The notes beneath the pieces were generated by a model. That model saw nothing but the letters and a program-made list of their open reading frames with translations. It did no database searches and was not told where the DNA came from. DNA of 64,000 nucleotides, taken from Liolophura sinensis. Lineage: Eukaryota > Mollusca > Polyplacophora > Chitonida > Chitonidae. This document shows, piece after piece, positions 43,101 to 51,950 of the stretch (position 1 is the first letter of the stretch; each line of letters starts with the position of its first letter). The position numbers and the translations under genes were made by a program. The stretch spans positions 12,447,278 to 12,511,277 of the forward strand of contig NC_088297.1 of NCBI RefSeq assembly GCF_032854445.1, given 5' to 3'.

Positions 43101-45979
43101 TGCTTTTATGCATGCTTTGGTTGTATGACAAGTGTACTTGATACTGTGACAAATTTTTCAGGGCTATGGCTATGACCCTAGTTACTCGCCTCCATCGTAT
43201 TACAACCCGATGTCTCCACCACCCGCAAGGAAAGAACTATTTTGGCCTGAAATCCACAACTCTGTTCACCCAATATAAGAATACAGATGAGAATCCAGCA
43301 CAGCAGATGATCTTGCAGTCAGAATAGAGTTGTATTCTTGGAATTTTTTATAAAAAATCGGTTAGCTTAGAACAATATTTGCGGAATTAAGAGCATAGGT
43401 TGTCATATTCCACCGTGTGTGTCCAGTTTGTCTGTTTAATATCAGGGTTCTCAGAAGTGTCAGATGCTCTGTCATTTGTGTGCTTCAGACCAGGAACAGG
43501 ATATTTGTCTTTGGTTTTAAATCATTTCAGTTGTGATTATCTAAGATGAAATCTTAGATAACCTAAGATTAAATTTTACCTTATGATTTGTCTGTAATAA
43601 CTGTAACTGTAAATAAGCATATGTAAGTGGGTTTTACAAAGTACAGTATTGTAGCTCTCCTGCTGATATGCTAATGGGTACAGAGTACAGAGTGAGAACT
43701 AGAAAAATGACATGGGCAAGTCTACTTTGGCAACTGAAATCCAAAATGAGGTAATGACGGATTTCAGTTGGAAGGTGCTTCACATGGAGCAGAAATATTT
43801 GCAAGACTGTGCAAGGCATAGCTTTATTGAAAACAGGCGATTTTATTGAATGGTAGGGGCTTGCTTTTTGCCAAGAATTAATGTGAACTTCGTACCACCT
43901 GTGACCTATATTCTTTAATTGTCACTCTGTAGCTTTCCATTCAACAGCATACATGTAGGAAAGGTACACTACCATATTTAGTGGTTTTACCATTGTGGTT
44001 GATAGAGTCATTTGACGTGAAAGAAGTTGCATTTATGTGTTATCCATGCAATGTCCTCAAAAAAAAAAAACGTTTTATGGGCTTCTTACATGTAAGTATA
44101 CAAAGAAGCATTAAGTTTCATCAACCGGACCTGAATAGCTCAATATATTTGATTTTATGTGAACATCTCAGGAGGAAAAGCAGGAAGAAGAAACTTTAAG
44201 AAGGCTCAGTCACATAATTTTTATCGTGAAATAGCTTGAATATTTGTGCTTTTTGTACTGTTAGTAGGGGGTTGGCAGAGCGAGGTCCCATGGGCATCAG
44301 AAGCCCTGTGCGAGGCCGAGGGATGATGAGGGGGTGGGGCTTTAGGAAACATCCAGCAGAGGTGTGTATCGTTGTCAATGCGGAAGGTTTCCAGTCCCAT
44401 ATCCCATTAAAAAGTTGCGCATTGCAACTTATTCTGGAGCATGCTTAAAGGATTACGCAGTCTTAAAATCTATAATCTGCCTACGCCGTACTAAAAGACA
44501 TAACCGATTGTCCAATTAACCAGAAGGTGAGTTAGTTCAGTTTCGTTGAAGATGGGTGTTTGTTTAAACTTTGAAGTAGCAGGTAACATACTTAGAAACT
44601 AATTCTTATCTAATATTTCCTATACATGTAATGAGTTTTGAATTAAATTTCGTTAATCAGGTGTGTTAATAGCTAAAAAAAAAAAATTGGCTGTTTTGTT
44701 ATCATTGAAAGTTGTCATAATGCAAGGCTCTGTGTTTAACCTTTGACCATGATTTTGTTTTGTGGAAGAATTTTTTGTTTTACTAATTACCTTTAATTTA
44801 TAGCCCGATTGCCCTAGTGAGGCTTCAGTAAATCAAGAGTGTCATGCATGTAACAATGTTCACTATAGGTGCTCGATGACCTTTGCCAGAAGAATGGATG
44901 GGGAAGTCCTGTATACCAGCTTCATTCTCCCATGGGAAGGGATGGAAGTGGTGCCCAACAGATCTTTTTGTACAAGGTACTACCATAGGTTTCAACAAAA
45001 TGTTGATAAGAAACTTGTTTGAAGAGATAAGAATCAAGTTCTTTTGCTGGAATGTAACTTTTTTTATTATTTATTTATACAATTAATCATGTCCATGTGT
45101 ACCAGAAAGAATAAGAAGTAAATTATGTGATAAAAATAATTGATCTGAAGTAAATCGAAAAAAGAATGTCGTGGTTGTGATTTATACATGTGTAAGTGTC
45201 ATTTAGAAGTTGATGTTAGGCATTTACATTGTTAATCTATGGTAAAGTACATTTGTCTTTCAGATCACCACACCAGCTCTCGGTACTCAGTTTCCAAATC
45301 GTAACCCATTTACCCCAAATAAACTGTGTTCTACTGTTGAGGGGGCAAAGGTTTTTGCAGCAGAGTACACTTTGGTGCAGTTAGGTGTGCCTCTTGAAGG
45401 TAAAGTTAGTGTCCAGATAAAAAAGGAAAGACAAACAAATGCTTCACCGCCCAAGCTCTACTTTTTTTCACTTACGATACATGATTGAATAAGTGGCCAT
45501 TGTATGCTTTGATGTCTTCTTTCTTTCCTGAACCAGCTTTGCTTCTTGATTTAAGAAAGTAAGAGCTATCTCATTTTACATGTTTGTAACAGTATATGAA
45601 AATTATAAAAAAACTTCTTTACTGGATAATATGTAATAAGACATGCTGCAAAAAACTTAATTGCTGAAAATTACTATTCATAGCTGAGCTGTTTGCCGTT
45701 ATGTAAGCACTTGTGACATGCATCAGGTATTCTGTGTCTTAGCAACTCGTTTGAAGAATGAATGGTTAAATACTCACATACATACATGCATGCGGTTACC
45801 CAAGTATATTTTGAATGAATATTAGCCAGGAAAGTAACTATTTGCATAACTAGAATTGTCAGAGTTTATTGTTTTGTGCTTCAGCCCTAGAGTACATTAG
45901 CCTACCATGTCCTTACACCCAGCCGAGCTATGCCAACCACCCCGACCCACCTGTGGAACGCTTCCAACAGATCGTGTGA
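39765..45979 (+). CDS. A1CF: A1CF/RBM46/RBM47-like RNA-binding protein gene, right copy, RRM2 missing
   Basis: Nine exons supported by splice sites and phase: 39765-40166, 40706-40886, 41895-41950, 42303-42401, 43162-43196 (donor uncertain), 44268-44361, 44869-44976, 45264-45399 and 45885-45979 (TGA). Order of domains: leader with [15 protein letters not shown]1, RRM3, charged linker, Tyr/Pro stretch, Arg/Gly stretch, dsRNA-binding domain, short tail. The dsRBD ([15 protein letters not shown] ... [11 protein letters not shown]) matches the A1CF type best. Family members are nuclear RNA-binding cofactors; vertebrate A1CF partners APOBEC1. RRM2 is absent with an in-frame join between RRM1 and RRM3, so about 75-80 residues of the family protein are missing. 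It is the only complete copy here, lies inside the 47-kb element, and shares its 5' region with the left copy. It could be a functional paralogue or a recent pseudogene. Confidence 0.75.
40706..40886 (+). CDS. Right gene exon 2: RRM3
   Basis: Acceptor TACTACAG, donor G|GTGAGA. RNP2-like VLHVRNLM and RNP1-like KDYAFIQF, with VERVEKI between. 13 nucleotide differences from the left copy, 11 of them amino-acid changing by my count. Confidence 0.85.
41128..41192 (+). CDS. Possible alternative exon in the RRM3 intron
   Basis: 65 nt between GTTTACAG and CAA|GTAATT. It is open in the phase left by exon 2 ([18 protein letters not shown]) and looks identical in the left arm (about 18160-18224). Its end phase does not fit exon 3, so inclusion would end the protein early. 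It may be chance. Confidence 0.25.
41435..41590 (+). mobile_element. SINE fragment in right-arm intron
   Basis: Plus-strand 3' part ending 'gtataagtgaaatattcttg' and 'agtacagcgtaaaaacgcca'. Mate of 17750-17905. Confidence 0.8.
41895..41950 (+). CDS. Right gene exon 3: end of RRM3
   Basis: 56 nt, acceptor TCTCTCTAG, donor GTAAGA. Completes RRM3 ([19 protein letters not shown], first residue shared with exon 2). Phase 1 in, phase 0 out. Confidence 0.75.
42303..42401 (+). CDS. Right gene exon 4: the single 99-nt exon
   Basis: Phase 0-0, acceptor TATTACAG, donor AGG|GTAAGAG. Encodes [16 protein letters not shown] and then [17 protein letters not shown]. The exon's 3' border is the first unit of the minisatellite that follows. 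This is the unamplified state of the left array. Confidence 0.8.
42390..42765. repeat. 23-bp minisatellite, right arm, about 16 units
   Basis: Units of type TATGTCAGGGTAAGAGTTCC and TATGTTAAGGTAGTGGGCTC repeat every 23 bp from the exon donor to about 42765, decaying toward the 3' end. About twenty times shorter than in the left arm. Confidence 0.85.
43162..43278 (+). CDS. Right gene Tyr/Pro-rich exon
   Basis: Acceptor [30 protein letters not shown] and on to TAA at 43276-43278. A weak donor after 43196 (TC|GTAT) has the right phase for the next exon. Without it this is an alternative 3' end lacking the dsRBD. Confidence 0.55.
   Translation, partial: GYGYDPSYSPPSYYNPMSPPPARKELFWPEIHNSVHPI
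44268..44361 (+). CDS. Right gene Arg/Gly-rich exon
   Basis: Encodes [18 protein letters not shown] and [13 protein letters not shown] before donor GTGTGT. The acceptor is TTAGTAG where the left copy has TTAGCAG, a change at the -3 position to a weaker but usable TAG. Confidence 0.6.
44869..44976 (+). CDS. Right gene dsRBD exon, first half
   Basis: 36 codons, acceptor CACTATAG, donor [29 protein letters not shown] then [15 protein letters not shown]: helix 1 and first strands of the A1CF-type dsRNA-binding domain. No stops, unlike the left copy. Confidence 0.85.
45264..45399 (+). CDS. Right gene dsRBD exon, second half
   Basis: Acceptor CTTTCAG, donor G|GTAAAG, phase 0 to 1. [20 protein letters not shown], then [16 protein letters not shown], the C-terminal helix. 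Missing from the left arm. Confidence 0.85.
45885..45979 (+). CDS. Right gene terminal exon
   Basis: Acceptor TTGTGCTTCAG; the split codon joins correctly to the previous exon. [20 protein letters not shown] ... FQQIV then TGA. The unrelated arm-end repeat starts about 30 nt after the stop, so the native 3'UTR is cut off. No AATAAA in the retained part, though 'aataaaacattg' occurs at about 46246. Confidence 0.75.
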
Positions 45980-46019
45980 AAAGCCATGGATGACCTACTG
46001 GTAGTTGTCGTTTTCTCTT

Positions 46020-46890
46020 CGATGGTCATTTGACAATCTCTACTAATAGAGCCAGACATTTTGACACCTGCTTTGACCGTTCTTTTCAAAGTCAAATTAG
46101 TTGTTCAGTGCACCCATTTATCATTTATTTTCAATATCATTTTTATCATTTACACGTATGGGCTCTGTTAGGTTCCCCATAGCAAGTACTGCAAGTTTAT
46201 GTTTCGGTATATCCTTTCGTATTTCAGATTTTTGATAGAAAAGAATAAAACATTGAAAAATGAATTTTTTAATATAACCTGGTAGTTGTCGTTTTCTCCT
46301 TCATGGTCATTTGGTTGTCTTGTGTATATGTGTGTTAAGATTAGTGGATAAAGAATAATTGAATTTAACCGTTTAAGAAATGGCTGTTACATATCTTTCT
46401 AAAATATGTGGATGTTGGTGAAAATACAGAACATTTGACGTTTGTGTTGGAAAATCATTGTTGTATTTTGGATGGCTTTGCTGTGAGCATTTAATTCCAT
46501 TTTTGCCTCATGTTTTGGAAAGCACATCTCTACTAATAGAGCCAGACATTTTGACACCTGCTTTGACCGGTCTTTTCAAAGTCAAATTAGCTGTTCAGTG
46601 CACCCATTTATCATTTATTTTCAATATCATGTATTTATCATTTACACGTATGGGCTCTGTTAGGTTCCCCATAGCAAGTACTGCAAGTTTATGTTTCGGT
46701 ATATCCTTTCGTATTTCAGATTTTTGATAGAAAAGAATAAAACATTGAAAAATGAATTTTTTAATATAACCTGGTAGTTGTCGTTTTCTCCTTCATGGTC
46801 ATTTGGTTGTCTTGTGTATATGTGTGTTAAGATTAGTGGATAAAGAATAATTGAATTTAACCGTTTAAGAAATGGCTGTTACATATCTTG
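46020..46890. repeat. ~490-bp tandem duplication at outer end of right arm
   Basis: 46037-46385 repeats as 46527-46875 (both start 'tctctactaatagagccaga'). Counterpart of 5990-6794. Relative to the left arm, a 17-bp piece (ctgttgaagatattagt) is missing from both right copies. Palindromic homology between arms stops at about 46890. Confidence 0.8.
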
Positions 46891-47127
46891 TTAAAAGTCA
46901 TACGTTGTTACCAGGCCGTCTAATGTATGACGATGTAGCAGGCACGGCAAGTCGGGTCAGTGTCCGGCTATTACGGCTGCCGGCCCGCCGCCCCCCGCTA
47001 GGCGTTTTTAACTTTTTAACGTATGTACCACCGCGAATGATAAAACACATGAAAAAAAATTGTACAATTAAAAAAAAAAAAATGGGAAGACTGTGTCTGG
47101 TGTGGGGCTTCTTTTCTTTCTTTTTTT
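46891..47127. other. GC-rich junction, no gene
   Basis: Contains a GC-rich stretch (ggctgccggcccgccgcccc near 46974-46993), then A- and T-runs. Separates the right arm from the polymerase relic. Confidence 0.4.
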
Positions 47128-48397
47128 TTAGTGCTTAGATTGAGAAAGTACTATTTCGGGAAGAGTTGGTTGGCCCTGAAAAGGGCCGTCGGAAGTGTCA
47201 CAAGAGCACGGAGCCGGGTGTGTAGAGTATCCATAGCACCGTTCTACAGATCTAAATAGGTGGTGCTCACCCCGTCGGGGAGCACTTTTCGCTTCCCGTA
47301 AAAGTATGTGAATGCGTCTTTGTGTTGGGTATACGAGTACATCGTATTGCCCCGCATCCGCATTCCCCGATTCACACCACTCGCGCTTTGGTGATTGCGC
47401 AACACAGAGAGGTACACGGCCTTGTCCACACCTCGTGCGCTCACACCTTTGCAGGAGAGTTTGTCTTTGGCGTTGGATTCCCCCCCGTAACAACAATAAG
47501 TCTTGGAACACAAACTGACGATGGCATCACCAGTCCACTCGACTTTGAAAAGCCCCGGTGTGCGCTTATCGTTGTCGTAATGGTCGCGACGGGGTAAACC
47601 ACGCATCCCGCTCGGTCTTGTACACGGCTCGCAGCTCGGGTTTGACGAGGGATTCCCAGTCTGGGTCAGACCAAGCCATGTAAGCAGAGTCTGTGTCCAT
47701 CTCACAGTACTGCCAATCCGCCTTGTCGAAAAAACGAGCCATGAAATCGTAATAAAATTCCAGCATGCGGAGTTTGATGTGGCAGTTTGTGGACGAAAAA
47801 CATCACGTTGGTGATGAGGTCGACGGTCCATTTCGTATTGGGGCGTTGTTTTTGGGCCCAGGTAAGCGGGTCTTGGGTGAGGAGACGCTGGGTGTGGAAT
47901 CCTCGCAGGTCAGCCCGACTCGCCACGCGGTACGGTGCGTCGAGTACTCGGGTGTTGTTGGTGCTCGGGTAATAATACCGCACCTGTCCCGTCTCTTTGT
48001 GGCGGAGGATATATCCAAAACTGTAATTGATAGTGAAAGTAGTCGGCTGGTCTTCGTAAATCTCGTCTACATAGGCTGGGATAGCACCGAGATCACTCAG
48101 TCGGTAATTATAGCAGTCTTGAATTGGTTTGTGGCGATGGAAATGAGTTCGGATCGATCGCCAATGCCGCTGGTACAACTCCCGTACGTCACTGTCACCG
48201 CTCGGCAAGACAGCCTTGTGAGGCTGTACTGGGTCGGGTTCGAACTGGCTCGTTGGACTTTGTTTTTTGTTTTCTTCTTTCAGCGAGGCAGCCCCCGCTA
48301 AACGCACTTGAGCTTTACTCGTGCTGGGTTTGTTGTCGTCGGTGGTGGTGGTGGTGGTGATGGTGGTGGTGGTAGATGAAACAGGTCTCTGTAACAT
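47128..48397 (-). pseudogene. Family-B DNA polymerase relic (Polinton/adintovirus-like)
   Basis: Three minus-strand frames. 48397-47760 encodes an N-terminal region with low-complexity Thr/Asp start and a block including INYSFGYILRHKETG. 47766-47566 begins MLEFYYDFMARFF and has YCEMDTDSAYMA, whose D-T-D-S is motif C of family-B polymerases. A third frame down to about 47244 has PGLFKVEW, KTYCCYG and GVSTTYLDL, the C-terminal end of this polymerase group. The exonuclease and most of the palm between the first two blocks are missing, and at least two frame breaks separate the rest, so it is dead. It supports the class of the surrounding element, though it could also be an unrelated insertion. 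Confidence 0.75.
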
Positions 48398-48545
48398 AGA
48401 AGGGTGTAGACGTTATATCCCAGGTAAACCCAAGACATACTCTATATACATACTATTGTACATATGTGCATATGTATCTTCTCCGTCTTCTTCTCCTCCA
48501 ACGTCTTCTTCTTCTTCTTCTTGTCTGTATCAGCCTCGAAATCTT
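48330..48545. repeat. (GGT)n and (TCT)n simple repeats
   Basis: A GGTGGTGGT tract at 48340-48372, which encodes the Thr-run of the relic on the other strand, and a TTCTTCTTC tract at 48485-48523. Confidence 0.8.
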
Positions 48546-49330
48546 CTCGATCCATCGTCGCTTGTTTGCTCGCTCGCTCGCTCGGTGTCTTCGGGTGAAG
48601 TGATCTGCTATTTTATTTTTTTATTTACTGGTTTTAGGGCCACTTTCCTGGCGGACATCGTGGCCCATCAAATCAGTGTTTTATTTATTTATTTTTTTTT
48701 AACACATGAATATTTTGGTTACATAACAGCAGTGCGTTGGCACACTATTTACATATGTACATGAGTCAATCGGTGGGATCAACCTCTTTGTGGTAGCATA
48801 TTACGGCCTATTGTATAGGTTCAAATGCTGCCATGGTCATTCAACAGAAAGGGGATAAATAGTAAGCCATTTACAGAGACTAACGTTATCTTTACATTAG
48901 AAATACATAGATCTGCATTATAGAATTACAATGAGTTGCCTATACAGAAATTTACACAGAGAGAAAACAACAGTAGTGCCTTTATTTATTGGTTAACAGT
49001 TTTGTTCTCTTGCTTCCTCCTCAGTGGCGTGGAGTTAAGGAGCTCCCGCCACTTATACCGGACGCCGTCCAGGAAAAACCAGCGTACTGGAAACCTGTGC
49101 CTGTAACAGGTGCGACAAGTATAAATGAGGAGCAAGGATGTCAGGCCTCATCCACTTAGTCGAAGCAAGAGATAGTCCTATTGTCATGATGTCTTTCATG
49201 TTTCTGGTCTTCGTTTCCTGGTTGTTAAGTTTCTTTGGTCCCATGGGTCTTCTTATTGTTTTCCATGTCTTCTTTTTTAATTGATTTCCTTCTCTATTTC
49301 CAATTTTTATTTGTGGCCTCCCATGGCGGT
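48546..49330 (-). other. Degenerate repeat-derived sequence
   Basis: No complete gene. A minus-strand frame at 49053-49244 (starts MGPKKLNNQETKTRN) lies downstream of the SGNH remnant and is probably part of the same degraded element. Confidence 0.35.
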
Positions 49331-49359
49331 GCAGACAGCACGTTTCATAGACCGGTAGA

Positions 49360-49745
49360 ACAGTTCCTGGCCTAGAGTGTTTAGGTGCACTCCGTCGTTG
49401 GTTAGAATTTGCTTTGTGGTCGGATCAGTCCCCGGTGTCTCCAGCAGGTGGCCAATTGGTTGTTTGTCAGCTTCTTGTTAATTTCATGGATTTTTTTTTA
49501 TTATTAATGTGGACCGAAATTCGCCGAGTTACCTGACGGTAAAGAAGCTCGCTGATGTAGATCCTTGGAATTTGGAATTTCGATTTAAGTGCACCAACAT
49601 AGTCTAAAATATCAGCGCAAATTGCTGCTGCTGATTTGTGAGAGTCCGCATCGTTTCCCCCCAATGTGGAGGATAACTAGGTCAGGTTTTGTCTCCTGAA
49701 GGAGACTTTCCAATCTTCCAGAGCATCTAAGTGTCCCAACTCTAG
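49360..49745 (-). pseudogene. SGNH/GDSL hydrolase-like remnant
   Basis: Minus strand: PDLVILHIGG, then across a G6 run in another frame GGNDADSHKSAAAICADIL and IPRIYISELLYRQVTRR. G-x-N-D is block III of the SGNH hydrolase fold. A later frame has DGVHLNTLG, the block V Asp/His. The serine block I was not found. Such domains accompany some LINE ORF1s in aquatic animals, so it is probably transposon-derived. Confidence 0.55.
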
Positions 49746-49882
49746 CTCCCCCAATGCCAAAAAAAAAAAAAAAAACCGAATGTCATGGCCTGTTCCAAAG
49801 TCGATTCTAGAGTTTGGGATCGAATTTCGAAGGATACTATTCTCCAGCCTATGAACGTAACTGCTGCCGATAATAAAGATTT

Positions 49883-49886
<4 letters not shown>

Positions 49887-49916
<30 letters not shown>

Positions 49917-51438
49917 CCCTGTGAAAACAAATAGAGAAAACAAATATACAAGATAGTTGTATTTTTGATTTGCGAAGGGGTTTTGTTTATGAGATAATGT
50001 ATATCTTAAGCAAGAAGATATTTGATAAAACAGATATTTAGGAGCAAATTAGTGGTATACCTACCAATCAGAAATTGATAGAGGGTCTGCCCTCGTATGA
50101 TATATACACATTTGTAAATAAATAGAAAATAAATATCAAATAATAAGAATAGATAAATAACAACAAATAAGAGGGCAGATTAGTTAATGGAGAAATATTA
50201 TTAATTACTACAGTTAATCAACTTTTGTGGTTACATTGTTTTCGTGTGCTATGTTTTTGCAGATTGGTTTCATGGACGTTTTATCGGCCCTCAAGATCAA
50301 GGTATCGCCGATATAGTTGGGGATAAAGTTGTAGGGAGGAATTATGTATCTGTGGAATAAACGGCCCTCAAAATCAAGGTATCGCCGTTGTTAGTATATG
50401 TGTTTGGTAATTACGGAGAATGCACCGTTTTTAATCAGAGAAGGTGACGTATTGTTGACTAGAGCAGAAACGGCCCTCAGAATCAAGGTATCGCCGCTGT
50501 TGGTCAATTGTGTTTTATCAGATTCGGCTTTCGTAGCCCGTCGATTTGATGTATTCTTTTAGTAAGGAGAATATTTGTGCTCTCAGGTGTGGTTTGGGGT
50601 TAAGGATAGTCTGAAGGTCAAGTTCACATTTGTAGATTTGCAGGCATTCTGCCAATCGTCTTCGTTCTTTACTGTGTTTAATACATTGTAGCAAATAGTG
50701 CTCTATGGTTTCATCATGCTCTTGACAGGCTGGGCAAGTTGGTGAAGAATTTTGGATTATAGTTGCTAGATGTGCTTTGAGCCCTGTTTTCCCTACTCTC
50801 AGGCGTGATATGTTTTTGTCATCTTGGTTATTCAATAATTGGAACGAATTTAATTTTGTAATCGTTCCGTTTAATATTTTATAGTGCCACCGTCCGCGGG
50901 ATTCTTTATCCCATTCCTCTTTCCACTGATTGTTAATTTGGGTATTGATCAATGTATATATTTCATTTTGGCTCAGGGGGACGTCTATATCTTGTTCATA
51001 TTTTCGTAGGCTCGATTTTGCTGCCTGATCTGCAATTTCATTTCCTCGAATATTAACGTGCGCTGGAACCCATGCTAGAGTCAGGTCGGTTTTTTGTTTC
51101 TGTATTTTGTCAGTTAGCGAGATTATTTCTTGTAGGAGGTCTGGTCTACTCTCAGATTTGGAGTTTTGGATGGAAATTATTCCGCTGAGGGAGTCGTTTA
51201 GTATGGCTACTCGGTTTGGTTTGTTCTCAAGAATCCATTGTAGTGCCATTGTAATTGCAACTAATTCACTAGTATAGACGGAGAGGTGGTTGGGTAGTTT
51301 ATAGTTTTTAACTATGTTTAGATCTGGTATTGCAAATGATGATCCAGTGTGACCCTGCACATTTTTAGATCCGTCAGTATATATTTTTAGATGACCGTTG
51401 TAGTGTTCGTGGAACACCGGTCGCTGTCTTCACCGGCT
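49887..51438 (-). mobile_element. 5'-truncated LINE with RNase H, inserted near right TIR
   Basis: Minus strand. A long T-run from 49887 on the plus strand is the poly-A tail. A likely target duplication TTTATCC lies at 49880-49886 and 51439-51445. ORF 50518-51417 carries RNase H: YTDGSK, SELVAI, LNDSLSG and WVPAHVNIRGNEIAD, then the knuckle CPACQEHDETIEHYLLQC. The RT is absent because of 5' truncation. The 3'UTR holds a 26-bp motif three times. Confidence 0.8.
50285..50496 (-). repeat. 26-bp motif repeated three times in the LINE 3'UTR
   Basis: Plus-strand CGGCCCTCA-R-R-ATCAAGG-TATCGCCG at 50285-50310, 50362-50387 and 50471-50496, spaced 77 and 109 bp in otherwise unrelated sequence. The ends are complementary (CGGC/GCCG), so each can form a short-stem loop. 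Conservation of only this block suggests a function such as reverse-transcriptase recognition. That role is inference. Confidence 0.75.
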
Positions 51439-51469
51439 TTTATCCTATCCACGCGGAACTCAACCGCAC

Positions 51470-51580
51470 GCTGATTGGTTCGTTTTTTCTTACGTAACCC
51501 CTTCTCGCACGCCGATTGGTCCGTTTTGCGGGCCCTCCATTGGGCCGTTTTGGGGCAAATCCGGCTCACCCATTGGTCTG
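51470..51580 (-). promoter_or_regulatory. ATTGG (inverted CCAAT) cluster beside right TIR
   Basis: ATTGG at 51474, 51515, 51539 and 51572, spaced 24-41 bp, each in a 'gRttggtYcgtttt'-type context. On the minus strand these are CCAAT boxes, the NF-Y site. With the CRE at 51823-51830 this resembles an inward-facing promoter. Confidence 0.4.
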
Positions 51581-51944
51581 TTTTGGCGCCAGGGAGCTCT
51601 TTTCGAGCTGTCCCACGCCACTTTACAAGCCGACGTTTTGCCTCTTTTTTCTCTTTTTTTCCCCTATACCCCTATACTCTACGGTTATACTGCTATACTA
51701 TACTCTAGTCTACTACACACATCACATACGCCCCGCGGCGTGGAAAAAACCCACCAAACTTCCCCAGCGAAGGGGTGACGTCCACACCTGCAAGGTCTGC
51801 CAGCCCTTCGGGCTTGCAGGTGTGACGTCACCACCAACCTGCCCAGCCTGCCCCAGCCGGGGCAACTGGGCATCAACACCCGCCACCTCAAAACCACAAA
51901 AACCGCCACCTCAATGCCGCACCAAACGTACATTCTCAACTACT
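51509..51944 (-). repeat. Right terminal inverted repeat
   Basis: Reverse complement of 4952-5387 with about 15 differences, ending CAACTACT at 51944. The hairpin (51799-51817) has one stem mismatch and, read from the element end, loop GAA where the left TIR has TTC. Confidence 0.85.
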
Positions 51945-51950
51945 TGTATA

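Larger units (their letters stand above)
4946..51950. mobile_element. 47-kb composite TIR element with 6-bp target duplication
   Basis: An exact 6-bp direct repeat TGTATA (4946-4951, 51945-51950) directly abuts long terminal inverted repeats that begin AGTAGTTG and end CAACTACT. AG...CT ends, 6-bp duplications and a family-B DNA polymerase relic inside (47128-48397) are the published hallmarks of Polinton/Maverick elements, though no integrase or capsid gene is recognisable here. Inside lie two inverted arms, left 5990-31993 (interrupted by 20949-31073) and right 37480-46890, each with a TBCA first exon and an A1CF-like gene. A third, inner terminus is at 36938. The outermost ends share the duplication, so either the whole block moved together or one insertion was later rearranged inside. 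Seen: termini, duplication, arms. Inferred: element class and mobility. Confidence 0.65.

Noticed and set aside
5990-46890. Palindrome as a sequencing or assembly artefact
   Set aside because: Adapter-type palindromes would be nearly identical. Here coding exons differ by about 6%, the left arm alone has a LINE with target duplication, and exon copy number differs. A join of divergent haplotypes cannot be fully excluded without reads.
47765-48301. 178-codon plus-strand ORF
   Set aside because: Antisense to the polymerase relic, whose minus-strand frames carry recognisable family motifs.
36938-51944. A self-contained 15-kb element as the latest insertion
   Set aside because: The flanking hexamers (CACATC and TGTATA) differ, whereas the outermost pair 4946/51945 matches. 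Kept only as a possible ancestral unit.
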